Source: Capsicum annuum (Eukaryota; Streptophyta; Magnoliopsida; Solanales; Solanaceae). Taken from it: a stretch of DNA of 64,000 bases. The notes beneath the pieces are model-generated. The model was given only the letters and a program-made list of their open reading frames with translations, made no database searches and was not told where the DNA came from. Positions 37,607 to 50,070 of this stretch are shown piece by piece. Both the position numbers and the translations under genes were made by a program. The stretch lies in NCBI RefSeq assembly GCF_002878395.1, contig NW_025860903.1, positions 125,344 to 189,343 of the forward strand. Direction: 5' to 3'. How positions within the stretch are numbered: the first letter of the stretch is position 1; each line of letters starts with the position of its first letter.

Positions 37607-40037
37607 TGTAACACTCCATATTTTTATACTAGAATTTAAACCGTCGTTCCTATGCCTATAAACTCTAATACCACGACTTACATTTGAATAAATGTGTCAT
37701 GATCATTATCCTATTGAGAATATTTCTTATGAGGTGAGAAATTTTCATAGGAAGCACTGAGAGCAAAGTTGAGTTGAGAACACTTTTATTGATTGAGTTT
37801 TTGTATTCGATCCTACAAGGGTCAACTATAATTGGCTATACCTACCAGAATATATCGATTCAGGTGTTCTACTATATATAAAATGAAAAGTCTTTGAGTC
37901 TTCATTCCAATGCACTTGGTTTCACCTTAATCCGATATCAGAGTGGAAAGTTATGGTCATTTTACTTTAGCATGTCCGTTTGTCAACAAGGTGACGTCTT
38001 GAGGTGATAAGCCATCAGTTATGTGACGACTTATCATCCAAGTCGTCAGCCTTAACCAGAATGTTATCAACTTCAGCTACAAAGTGACGACTTGAGGTGA
38101 TAATATATCAACTAAGTGATGACTTATTAACTAAGTCGTCACCCATAACTGTCTTAGCTACAAAAGTTACGACTTGAGTTGATAAGCCATCAACTAGTTG
38201 ATAAGTTATCAACTCAAGTCATCAACTAAAAATTTCAGAAATTCTTATTTAGTTTTGTAGGGGTATTTTTGTCTTTTCCTTACCTCAAACCCTACCCTTC
38301 CCATGACTTAAAGCATCATATGACGTTATTTTCCCTCATATTCAATTACATAACATCTTATTTATTCTCCCATTCTTAAGAACAATAAGATTAGGGTTTC
38401 TTCCCAAGAACAAGAAACTCAAGCTTTCCTCCCCCAAGAATCCAAGAATTCAATTCTCCTCTTCAAGAATAACCAAGAATCTAAGTTCCCTAGTCCAAGA
38501 AGTTCAAGAAAGCTTTCAAGATCATATCCAAGTCTTTTAAGGTCAAGATTTCTCCATTAAATCAAGTCTATTAAGGTATGTGGAGTTATGAACAAGGATA
38601 TTCTTTCATCTTTGTGCGCAAAACATGTTTTAAAGTTAAATTTACATGAATTTCAATGTAGAGTTCAGGCCCAATTACCATTATTTGAAGTTTAAGAAGT
38701 TATAAGTGATTTAAATGTTGAATTGCATATTTACTTTCACAAGTTTATGCGTGAGACTTGATTTCACATATTGAGAATTGAATTTCATTATCTTGACTAG
38801 AATTGTTAAAGTATTTCAAGAATATTAATGTTGAGCATAAAGTTTTTGTGATTTGACATGATTTTCAAGCATGGGTTATAAGCCCCAAGTTTAAGTCTTG
38901 ATATTTAAAGAAAGATGATGTTTAAACATTTTTTTGCTAAGCATGTATTCAGGTTTTATGCAAGAAATTAATCTTTTGATCCCAATCTAAGATAGAAATC
39001 CACAATTATTTATCTTGTTCATGATTTTAAGAAAGAGAAGTATAATTGGTTTTCATTATAAACCCTTGTGCTATTTTAAGGCGTATTTCCTAAAGTTTGA
39101 GCAATAAGTATGTGAGTAGTATGTAGCACCGAGTTGGGTATGATTCCAAATGTCTCATTCCCCAAAATACGCACCACGTAGGTTTAAGAGTGCCAATAGT
39201 GGGCTAAGTCTGTGATCACTCAGATAAGGTTCTATTTTGATGGCAAGGGTAGAACAGCTCTTCCCATCGTGGGTAAGATGTTGGACTCCATGACAGCTCA
39301 CATGGTTTATGTCGGTTAGAAGAAACCCCCAATAGAAATAGTAAAAGTCCAGCTTTTAGAACTAAGTGTTATTACTCACAAAGATTGTCTATGCTTTATT
39401 TACTCATTCATTATTATTTTGGAGTACATGTTTTATTTGAGCTAAGGTGAGTCATTTACACTTAGCATGCATCTTTTGAAAGTTTTGTACAGAGATTGAG
39501 TTATTGTATTACTTGTGCATTAACCCCCACATGCTCAGTACATTCCAAAAGTACTGATCCACATATACGTCTATGTGCTACATTATCTTATAATGTGGGC
39601 ACCGGTTGTAGCCGAGACATAACCATTAGGCAGTGTGCAGCTTCCAGCCAGTAGGTGATGAGTCTTTTTGATTTGAGGGCTCGAGTCAATCATAGTATCG
39701 AGTAGTATTTTGTTTATCTTTATTTAGTCATATTGATTATGGATAGTTGGGGGACATGTCCCGACTACATATAGTTAATACCAGTAGAGGCTTTATAGAC
39801 AGGTAGTAGAGTTGATATACTTAATTCCACTTTTGTTTTGTATAGCAGGGTTGTAATCATTTTAATATTGTTTGGTATTGATCATATTCAGAAAAGATTT
39901 ATCTTCTGCATATTTCTTTTGGATTTGTGTATTTTAAATCAGTTGCACGCGAGTCATGCCAGTATAAGGGTTAACTTGGAATCACTTGTGGTCTTAAGCA
40001 CCGTGTGATGTCTAGGGGGTAGTCTCGGGATGTTATA
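37607..40037 (+). repeat. LARD-like LTR 3 (3')
   Basis: It runs from TGTAACACTCC to GATGTTATA (the consensus end TTACA has changed by one base), 2431 bp, followed directly by the right AAAGT duplication. The splice-donor-like AAG/GTATGT is at 38575/38576, the hairpin at 39536-39556, and the best-kept 48-bp palindrome of the family near 38170-38220. Confidence 0.9.
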
Positions 40038-40350
40038 AAAGTCCTTGATCTAAGGCTTTCCTCTAAGAAAATAGTTGTAGAACATCTCATAAATAAAAAT
40101 ATAACGTGGAGGAGTCAACCCTTGTCCCTAGGTTATAATTTGTTGTTTGAAAGGTGTTAAGCGAAGTCTTGTCTCTAAGGTAAGAGTTATTGAACATCAC
40201 ATAAATCAAAACATAATGTAGTAGTGTCAACTCTTGCCAATGAAACGTAACTTGTTATTTGAAAGTCATAAGTGACGCCTCTACAATGTGGTAGTGCCAA
40301 CTCTTGCCCATGAAATGTAGCTTGCTGTTTGAAAGTCATAAGTCTTGCCT
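40038..40350 (+). repeat. Minisatellite, right part
   Basis: The units CTCTAAG..AGAGTT and GTCAACTCTTGCC resume with AAAGTCCTTG, in phase with the unit broken at 20926, and fade out near 40350. The first five bases are the right target duplication. Confidence 0.88.
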
Positions 40351-41278
40351 TTATAACTTAATAGCTGAAGGCTATTTTTATGAACTTTTTTTATTTGAGG
40401 TCAAAATTTGAAAGTCACCTTATTTTGGGACTATTTCTGTAGTTTCCCCCTACTTCAAGCCTCACATGTAAATTAATATATGTTTTCTTACAACAATTCT
40501 TGAAGTAGTGGTATTTGTGAATAACAAAATTTTATTTGAATTTGAACTTTAAAAAACATAGGACTATATCAAATTCAAGATATACTAGTTCAAATAAATC
40601 ATGAATAAATATGATTGAATAAATTATTTAAATTCAATAAATATAAATTTTATTAATGAGCGAGTCCATTAATTTGAATTATAAATGTTAAGCTCACTTT
40701 GTCTAAGCTCAAACTATGATCTTATCTAGATATCTAAATTTATGATGCGTGTTAAATGATGTGGCATGTGAAATCACATAAAAGAGCTAGTATGATTATG
40801 CCACGGTCAAAATAACGTAGCATGTCTAGTCAAAGAAAAATTCATAAAAATATATCATATGTATAAGTGATGCATTCAAACTATCAAATATTGCCAAATC
40901 ACTTCAATTTGATTATTGTCTAACATATTCTCATAAGATTTTCAATTTACTGAAAGACAAACTTTAATTCGAAGTCTAAAATATCCATAAATTGTAAGAA
41001 AAAAATAAAATAAATCATTCACTAAACAATTATCTCAAAAACTGCTAACAATGAAGCAACCTACCTAGCTAAATCTCCTCACTTCCCACAAAGGAATTAA
41101 AAGAACTAATAAAACAGAGAATTAAAAAGCTCCCCCATAAGCCAACATTTGTTCTGCATTTATTCAAAAAGAACCTTCAAATATCTATCCAACTCAGCTT
41201 GTTCCTCATATGTTATCTCTCCTATTTCATACAACTTAAATGACAAAATATTGATCTATAAAAAAAGCAGTAATATAT
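40351..41278. other. Intergenic AT-rich DNA
   Basis: No gene, RNA or repeat is recognisable in this stretch. Confidence 0.4.
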
Positions 41279-43743
41279 TGTAATACCCCGTATTTCCCTA
41301 GCTTAGTTTAGCTCTCAATACATGAGAATTCCTATATAAATTTTTTAACACACATAGAATTTTATAGCTTAAGACCCATCATTGTGTAGGGAATTCAGTT
41401 AGCTTTTCAACGATATAAGATTTGCCCAAATTCGATATCCGGATGAGAAGTTATGACCCATTTAGTAAAACAGTGTGCCAAACTATGCAACACCACGTCA
41501 CAATGACAGGCCAAATGGAAATTGTCAGTTTCGAGTGAAACTTCATAACTCCAGCGTGTCACAGAGAAGTCCAGTTCCCAATTGGCTTTTTCCAGTGTGT
41601 CAATGCGATAATGGCGCATCGCGCCGGAGTGCTATTTTGCAATTGTCACTTTTCAGTGAGACTCTGCGATACCTTTGCATCGCGTCAATGTGCAATTTTG
41701 CACTCGTCCTTTGACTGCACTAGACGACAAAATCTAGTGGCTCACCGCGATGCCACCGTGTTGCTGTGATGGCCGAAATTGGGACTTTTAGTGATGATAA
41801 TTTAATTCTTTTCAGGGGCATTTAGATCTTTTTCGATGACCCTAATCAGCCCCAAACACGAGATTTAATCCCTAATAACCTAATTAGTCACTATTTGTTT
41901 GAATTTTTTCCCAAAATCAAGAGCAGTCTCTCAATTAACAAAATCCTAGCCTTTAAGAACCAAGAGCAATCCTCAAGAATTTCACTAAGAGAATTAAAGA
42001 ACTCATCTTCCCAGGTATGTTAGGTGTTCATCCATGGATTCTTACCACCCATGGAGCCCAAGAATTCCTTTTAAAAAAATACAAGATTTAAATTTCATGA
42101 TCTACATATTTGAATTAGATTGTAATCATGTTTATGATGTTTATTTGGGTATCAATCCACGATTAATTACAAGTTTCATGAAATTAAGATAGCATGTGTG
42201 ATGAATTATGTGACTTTTTATGTGTTCACTCCTTGAATTTACAAGTTGAATATAGTAACCTTGATACTTATATATGTTTATATTATTATTATATGAAATA
42301 ATCATGCTCCCCAAGTGTTTGTTAGAATTCCTATGTGAGTTGAATAGTGCAACCATGATATGTTAGCGTGTGTTCCATTCATATACAATTTCATGCCATG
42401 TAAATGTTTGATGATATACCTCAATGAATGAATTGTGACAAAGTGACTAGCTATTATGCTTTCAAGATTGTGCTATGTTTTACTATTTATATTATCGAGT
42501 CCTGGGGGTATTCATTACCCAAAAAATCTAGCTATTTACCTAGACCACATTAGCTACAGAATTATCTCAATAAGGTCATGAACAGTAATGCTCAGTCAGT
42601 GACAGAACTCAGTGAAACTTACTCCAGTTTAGTTTAATAATTATTGTCATTCAATTGGGAGTAGGCTTCAGCACCGAGCAAACCCAAGGATGAGAGATCA
42701 CTTGCCAGTAGAGGGTGTGATCCTTAGTAGCAGTCCTTGTATTCCAGAACCATGTAGCCAGCGTAGGTTGAGATATTAACCTACCAGTTGAGGATTGATA
42801 AGGTGCTTACCTGCCAGTTAAGGCTAATACCGTTCTCGTCAGGGAACCTACCAGTAAGGGTGACCCTTAGTCCTTCGGGATGACTTTTAAGTGGATCCAC
42901 AAATCCAGTATCTATACCCATGATACGGTACTGACACCCTTCCAACTGGAGTTACAGGTTAGACCCTAATTAGTTCAGAGACGGACATGTCAGTTAGATT
43001 ATTAACTCCCACAGTTTTAATTTTAGTCTTCAATATAGAACTCAGTTCACTTCTACAGAATCAGGACTGTTAGTAACAGTGAACCAGTTATCAGTAGTCT
43101 CAGATATTAATTGCTCAGTTATTAAAACTCAGTATTTATTTTTAGTATGAATCTCAAATGCATTATATATATATGTACATGCACAGTATTGCATACTCAC
43201 TTCTTACAAAAATTTAGTTATCCATGTATTTAGCCTTACCTCTTCTAGCATACCAGTACATTCTATGTACTAATCGCATACTCTTTTCTGTGCTCTGATG
43301 TCTCATATCATAGGTTCAAATGCTCAGATTCCTGACCGCGCTTAGCCAAATTCAGTCAGTAGTAGCAGATCTAGTAGTGAGTCCTCATCTATCGAGGATA
43401 TTTTTTTATTTCAGTATTACAGTAGATTAAATATTTTAATAGTTGGAGTTAGTTGGGGGCTTGTTCTATCCACTCCCTATTTAGACAGTTCAGTTAGAGG
43501 CTTTTCAGACTAGACTAGTCCAGACAGTGTTACATTTTTCAGATATTGTTTTTAGTATTTCCATCACTATTCAGTATTTGATTTCAGATTGTGTGAACCT
43601 TATGAAATTTACAGCCAACTTCCATTTTTAGTTTCAATATTATTATTCAGTTTTCATAGCAGGTACTAGTCATGGATTAACTTATGATCCTTCGGGGTCA
43701 TAAGCATCGTGTAGCGTCCGAGTTGCAGACTCAAGGTGTTACA
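41279..43743 (+). repeat. 5' LTR, Tekay-type element
   Basis: It runs from TGTAATACCCCG to AAGGTGTTACA, 2465 bp. No polypurine tract precedes it and a PBS follows, so it is a 5' LTR. It holds a palindrome block of GCGAT/ATCGC type (about 41470-41790), the splice-donor-like CAG/GTATGT (42014/42015) and the hairpin (43254-43272). Confidence 0.88.
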
Positions 43744-43964
43744 AACTTGGTATCAGAGCCTAATATTCAACAGAGTCCTAGGGAGTCTAAAATCCATGTC
43801 AAGTAGAGTCTTGTGCATGGGTGTGTAGTGCACCATACTTATAGGCAAGAAGCTAGGAGATATTTTTAGGAAGAGTTTCCCTTCTTTCTGTAATCATGTC
43901 ATGTGAGCGAGCATGAGCTTAAGTTAAACTCCCAGTCTAATTCATTTCTTCTTTATGTTTACAG
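42015..43964 (+). other. Predicted leader intron from LTR to gag
   Basis: A donor-like CAG/GTATGT in the LTR and an acceptor-like site (pyrimidine-rich, then TTTACAG) at 43964, four bases before the gag ATG, would remove 1950 bases including the PBS from a gag mRNA. The donor is kept in most sister LTRs. This is an inference from sequence only. Confidence 0.35.
43748..43760 (+). other. Primer binding site
   Basis: TGGTATCAGAGCC lies four bases after the LTR end, matching the site at 23366-23378. Confidence 0.88.
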
Positions 43965-43967
43965 AAA

Positions 43968-44640
43968 ATGCCTCCCAAAAAAGCTTACGGAAGATGGAAT
44001 GAAAATCAGCCAGTGCCTCAGCCTATTCAGGTAGATCACTTGGACGAGTATGTCTCCCATGCAGAATTTTGAGTTGCGTTCACCACTCTGTCCCATTTTT
44101 TAGAAGCTTAGAATGAACGGCCAGCCATTGTTTAGACCAATCTAGTGGACAATACTACTGGGACCTAGATTCAGGACTTCACCAGAACGAGCCTTTCATT
44201 ATTTTTCGGATCTAAGTCTGAAGAGGATCCACAGGAGTTCCTCGATTAGGTGTAGAAAGTCACGGATATTATGGTAGTGAATTCTAGTGAGAGTGCTGAG
44301 TTAGCTGCCTACCAGCTACAAGACGTAGCTCATACGTGGTTTAAGTAGTGGAAGGTAGACATGGGCGCAGATGCAGGGCCCATAGAGTGGAAAGAGTTTG
44401 CTATTGCTTTTCTAGACAGATTCTTTTCCTTATCATTAAGTAAATCCAAGGTGTTAGAGTTCATCAATCTCAAGTAGGCAACATAAGTGTGAAAGAGTAT
44501 TCCCTCCAATTTACTTAGTTAGCCAGGTATGTTCCCCATGTAGTAGCAAATAATAGGTTCAGAATAAGTAAGTTCGTATCTGGGGTGTTAGAGAGTGTGG
44601 TCAAGGAGTGTAGAACTCTGATATTTATTAAGGAGATGGC
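43968..44640 (+). pseudogene. Tekay-type gag, N-terminal part, many stops
   Basis: Gag forms the particle that packages element RNA. The frame starts MPPKKAYGRWNENQ, then shows the retrotransposon gag core (EDPQEFLD.VQKVTD, YQLQDVAHTWFK.W, EWKEFAIAFLDRFF, KVLEFINLK) and, after a one-base shift, SVKEYSLQFTQLARYVPHVV and VVKECRT. At least six in-frame stops are present. Many are TAG where relatives have Gln (CAG), which fits decay by C-to-T change at methylated CHG sites. The reading ends where the inverted element starts at 44641, before any zinc knuckle. Confidence 0.85.
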
Positions 44641-47066
44641 TGTAACACCCCAAATCTAGTACCCGAAATGCTACAGGGTGTTCATGACCCCGAAGGACCA
44701 CAAGCTAACCCATGACTGATATCTATAACTGAGCACTGCATAACATACTGTATAAATGCAGAATAAAAGGCTGAAAGGCCATAAGGTTAAAAATTTTTTG
44801 ATAGAATATAACATCTGGAGATACGGTATATTAATATAACAAATGACTAAAATAATGGTCTGAACATGCTATAGTCTGGAAGCCTCTAAAATTGACTGAA
44901 TAAGGAGTTGATTGGACATGTCCCCAATAACTCCAACTACTGAAATAAACTAAGTACTGAAAGAATGAAATAATCAAATAATAACATCCTCGAATGATGA
45001 GGAATCACTGCTAGTCTGACTGCTAAAACTGGAATGCTACTGATGCTCTAGAGTTCGTGCTTCTGAACCTATGGTATAAATACAATAGCACAAATGCATT
45101 AGTACGATTGAATGTACTAGTATGTAAGTGAGGTAGGCTGAATGGAAGGGTTTATATACATGAACAATACTGATTGACTGAGTAACATGAACGTGAGAAC
45201 ATATGCATAAATATATAACTATAATTGAGATTGTGAAAACACTAATTATTGAGTCTGAATACTGAAAACATGGATTTCTGATAACTGATATGACTGATAC
45301 TGAGTGACTGTGTCTGACATTCTAGGTTTTGATGGAATTAGCTGAGTTCCTACTGAGCTCAGTGACTATATCTAACAATACTGAATTCTGTAGAACTATC
45401 TGAGTTATATTACTGATACCAAAGACTGAGACTGAGACCATGAGAAGTAGTCATCTAATTGACATGCCCCAAAACAGATAATATAATTGAGTTGGGGTCC
45501 AATCTGTAACCCCTATTGGAAGGGTGTCAACCACGCTTCTGGTAAGGACAAGTTGTGAGTAATCCCTCATCTAACAGGTACTCTAAGGAGAACAGTAGGA
45601 CCCTCATATAACAGCTTTACACCTTATCTACCCTCAACTAGTAGGTTTGATGTCTCAACCTACACTGGCACATAGTTCTAGACGCAAGAATTACTTCTAA
45701 GAATCACACCCTCTAATAACAGGTGAGTTCCCATCCTTGGGCTCACTCGGTGCAGAATCCTACTCCCATATGAATAGAAACTGAACATGATTAAATTAAC
45801 TGAACTAGAATACATTCATCGAGTTCCGTTGACTGATAAAATACTACTGAGATTACTGAATTTCTAAGATTTCTGAGATTACTGAGTTTATTGAGTTTTC
45901 CTGAGTCACATGATTGTCTGAGTTCTATGAATCATGGATTGACTGAGAGTATCTAGAAAACATGACACTAGCTTTAGGCTCACAGCTAAATTATCAGGTA
46001 TAACTACCCCAGGACTTGATAGCATGAAATTGACAAGACATGAAACTTTTTGACACATGACCATAGTCAACAATTTATAGTACAATCATTAGGGATTTTC
46101 ATGATGTATTCTCATGCTATAAGCTTACACATGAATAGGAATGCACGTAAACATATCATAATTTTATAAGCCTAATCTCATGAGCATTACGTCAACCCAT
46201 TACAAAGCATGACAATAACGTGGGAGTCATTTCAAATATAAGGAAAAAACATAGATTCATCAATTTTGGTTACAAATGAGTCATAAGACATAATTCCTAT
46301 TATCTTAGTCATTTTATCAAACACCTTGCATGCATATGTTTAGGCTTAGGCATGAATATTAAAATAATACTTCATGGAAACATTTTACCCTTCCAATGCA
46401 AGAATTTCAACCACATACTGACATATTTTCATGATAGTCATTAAAGACTTCAACTTGGAAATCTAGCAACAACATAAACATGGACATAATTCAATTCGTA
46501 CCATGGAATCCAAAGTTTATATTTCAAATAGGGTTTTTGAGCTTCGTGGATGGAAGGAACCTATGAATTAACACTTGACATACTTGGGTGGATGATTTCT
46601 TGAAGATTGGTAGAGGAAAGCTTGAATTATTAACTTGGAATTAAACACCTAGGATTTCTTGTTCTTGGGAATTGATCTTTGAGAGAAATCCTAATTTAGT
46701 GTTATAGATGAATAATGAAGTTATGAGCTCTCATCGGGTATAATTAGGGGTCAAATCGAGTGGAAAAAAACCCAAATACCCTTTTAAAATGGCTTAAAAT
46801 TGCTGATAAAAAATGACGATGTTTCGGGCAACGATCCATCGCTAGCTCGATGGTCTGTCAGTTCTGACCCTCGCACTTTGCCAGAACCTGAACTTTCTGC
46901 CTCGTCTATGATGGTTTGGGCGATGGTCCATCGTTAGCTCAATGATCCATCGTTCTTGGCCATCACACTTGACCATAAGTCGGGTTCACTGCCTTAATCG
47001 TGATGGCTTGGGAGACGGTCCATCACTAGCTCGACGATCCATCGGCTTGACTTTCGCTTCTAGGCA
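44641..47066 (-). repeat. 3' LTR of the minus-strand element, outer part
   Basis: On the plus strand it starts TGTAACACCCC, the reverse complement of the LTR end. It contains the hairpin in reverse (about 45101-45118), a decayed splice donor near 46572, and a palindrome block with CGATGGTCCATCG-like units (about 46800-47060). It is related to the LTR at 31482. Confidence 0.8.
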
Positions 47067-49498
47067 TATAATACCCTGAATTTTCCTTAAGTCTAATTTC
47101 GTCTCTATAAGATTGAGGAATGAATTACAAAGTGAGTAATATTTAAATCATATAGAATTTTCTTAATTTTGACTTTTTTTTCATGTGAGAAATTGAATTA
47201 GCTTTCCAATGATATAAGATTCAACCAAATCAGATAACAGGAAAAATGTTATGGATAATTGAAGTTCCAGTCATATAACACTATCATTTTAGTATTTGGC
47301 ACATCACAGAGAGGGTCTATTTAACAATTGCCAAATTCCAGTAGAACTGCATGATTGTGATGTGTTGTGCTGAAGTTCCAGGTCCCAACCAGTGGGACAG
47401 CATGATGGCTCTGCGTCGCGGTGACTCCCAGATTCCCATTTGTCAATTTCCAGTGAGCCACCGTGATAGTGGCGCGTCATGGTGGCCCATAAAGTCGGGT
47501 TTCTAGTTTAATTTTTTCAGCTTCGTACAAAAGTTAAAATGCATTTTGGACTTTTTCCAATCCTCTTAAGCTGTACAAACATCAGAATTAAGGTCACTAC
47601 AAGCATCATATGAGATTTTTTTCAAGATTTCCCTCAACCAAAAACCCTAATCATCCAAATCCTCTTCCAAGAACCTCAAGGGTTCACCATAGATTTTCTA
47701 AATTGAGTCAAGATTAAAGGTTCCCAAGTCAAAGGCTTCAAGAACCCTCATTCAAAAGTACGAATCGAGTCCCAAAAGATAGATTTCATCCAAAGCTTCT
47801 AATTCAAGGTATGTGGGGTTTGAACAAGAACACTCCTTCCATTCTAGTGCCCAAAATTTGCACTAATTTACAAAGATACATGATTTTACATGTTTTCCTA
47901 TGAATTTGAAGTATGAATTTATACCCTATGTGGTTGTTCATGGGATTATGAGATTTTGAATGTTTTAGAAGTTGAATTTTATGAGTATGAGTATATTTTT
48001 ATGAGTATTGCTGAAATTTTCAGATTTCCAAATGATTTATGCATGTTTCTGATTTAAAGTATGAATTTTTAGATGTTTGATCATGATATTGACATATGGG
48101 TCATTAATCCCTATTTTAGAATGTGATTTTGAGAATTGTTGTGCTACATGCCCCTTAAAATTAGACTATTTTAAAATAATTTAGAAAGATTCGACCCTTT
48201 GGTCACAATAGAGTTGAAATCCACTTTACGAAATGAGATTACAGACTTCATAATTGATTTCCTTATGAAATATGAGATTACTTTTAAAGTGGATTTTTCT
48301 TGAGATTTTGAGCATAAGATTGGGAGTAATATTTAGCATCGAGTTGGGTAAGTTACTATGGTTTCATACCCAGAACTACGTGCCACCGTAGGTTGAGATA
48401 CTTATTCCCACTATATGTGGATGACTGAGATAGTGATCACTGAGATAGATTATTATATTCCGATGACAAGGGTAGAACAACCCTAACCTTACGGGGGCTA
48501 GTCGTGGGACACTATGGATGCTCACATGGTGTACATGTCGGTTAGAAGAACCTCCCAAAAGATGTCCCCACTCTTAAAATAGTTTTAGTTATTTAAAGTC
48601 TTGAGATAAAGTGCTTTCCCCACAGAATAAGCTTTAAGATTTCCAAAGCCTAAGACAGAGTACTTTCCAAATTTTAGAAACTAAGTGTAAAAGCTCACAA
48701 CTTATTCAGATATTATTTTACTTAAGATTTCAATTATAGAATTACAGTTACAATTTTCAGAAATAAAGGTGAGCCTTTTCCACTTAGCCTATAGGATTTG
48801 AGAATACGAAAAGAATACAGATTTTAGAACTAAGTGTAATGACTCACGATATTTATACTATATGCTTTACTATTCATGATTTATATGCTCAGATTTCAGA
48901 TTTACTCAGCTATGTGAGTCATTTACATCTAGCATGCATGATTTTATAAACTGTGATGATATTGAGATGTTATTTTACTTATGCATTCAACCCCATATAC
49001 TCAGTACATCCTTAAAGTACTGATCCACATATATGTCTATATGCTACATTGTCTCATAATGTAGTTACAAGTTCTAGTATGCACATTTAGACTCAGACAG
49101 TTGCAGATTCCAGCCAGCAAGATGATGAGTCCTCCTTCCTCGAGGACTTCAGTTAGATTTATTTATGTCCTTTACTTTCTTATTCCTATGTACTGATTAG
49201 TGGTAGCTGGGGTCACATCCTAACTATCTATAGTTAGTATTAGTAGAGGTTTCATAGACAATCAGTAGAGTTAATGTATTCAATTTCAGTTTTTTTTTTG
49301 TAAAAGTAGAGTTGTAATCATGTGAATTTAGTTTTGTATTGATCAGATTCAGAAAAGAGTTATCTCCCACAAATTTTGTACAGATTTATGCATTTTATTT
49401 AGTTGCTTATGAGTTATGCTAGTAGAAGGGTTTTCTTGGGGTCAATTGTGACCCTAAGCCCCGTATGACATCTCGAGACCCATTTTTGGGGCATTACA
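47067..49498 (+). repeat. Solo LTR nested in the minus-strand LTR
   Basis: It runs from TATAATACCC (one change from TGTAATACCC) to GGGGCATTACA, 2432 bp, flanked by AGGCA (47062-47066) and GGGCA (49499-49503), a 4-of-5 target duplication. No internal sequence is present, so it is a solo LTR left by recombination. It keeps the splice-donor-like AAG/GTATGT (47808/47809) and the hairpin (49002-49022), and has a GC-rich palindromic block (about 47280-47500). Confidence 0.85.
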
Positions 49499-49715
49499 GG
49501 GCAGTTCCGATAGTTTTTTGTAAAGCCTACATAACTTTTCACCTCAATACCAGATTTGGATGAAATTATATCGTTGGAAAGATAATTCAATTTCCCACAT
49601 GATAAAAATTCAAAATTGGGGAAATTCTATCTGATTTAATCATTAATCATTTAGGAAGTCATCACTAACTCTTCTGGAGACTAGATTTGACTTAAAGAAA
49701 GTTCAGGGTATTACA
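49499..49715 (-). repeat. 3' LTR of the minus-strand element, inner part
   Basis: On the minus strand this is the first ~210 bases of the LTR (starting TGTAATACCC at 49715). It continues in 47066-44641 once the solo LTR is removed. It includes the conserved CCAACGATATAA segment in reverse. Confidence 0.8.
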
Positions 49716-49731
49716 ATATCTCCCCCTTAGG
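49716..49731 (-). other. Polypurine tract, minus-strand element
   Basis: The minus strand reads CCTAAGGGGGAGATAT, the same as the tract at 1334-1347, directly before the LTR start. Confidence 0.85.
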
Positions 49732-50070
49732 AATATTTATCCTCAAATGGGACTGACTAGACTGAGAAAGCTCATAGACTGATCTTACTTAAGGGACGTG
49801 AACATTGAACATGTCTATATGACTGAAACTTCTGATATACTAAAAATCATACTGAATATGCATGTCTGATGTATGGATATGTGACGAATAGTCTTCATGA
49901 ATATATGAATGAGATTATTGAGAAGCTAAGTTTCTCATGATGAGAATGCATATCTGATGCATGAATACATGACTGACATAATAGATGAACATATGACTGG
50001 ATATGCAAAGGTATTTGATACCAAGTTTATAACTGAAATCTGAACATAAAACTGAATAAGCTTAAAGAAA

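Larger units (their letters stand above)
20927..40037 (+). mobile_element. LARD-like non-autonomous LTR retrotransposon with three LTRs
   Basis: The composite is flanked by one 5-bp duplication and has the order LTR (20927-23361), internal (23362-26950), LTR (26951-29381), internal (29382-37606, interrupted by 31482-36108), LTR (37607-40037). The two internal regions match along their length, each about 3.6 kb once the nested element is removed. Both have a PBS-like start and a polypurine end and code for nothing recognisable. Long LTRs with a conserved non-coding interior fit the class called LARDs, which depend on another element's proteins. One target duplication around three LTRs points to unequal recombination between copies, or to integration of a tandem form. 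Confidence 0.85.
41279..44640 (+). mobile_element. Tekay-type element, 5' portion
   Basis: A 5' LTR, PBS and N-terminal gag follow in the normal order. The element is cut at 44640 inside gag by an element in the opposite orientation. Its pol and 3' LTR are absent from the window. The LTR resembles the one at 1348-3739. Confidence 0.85.
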
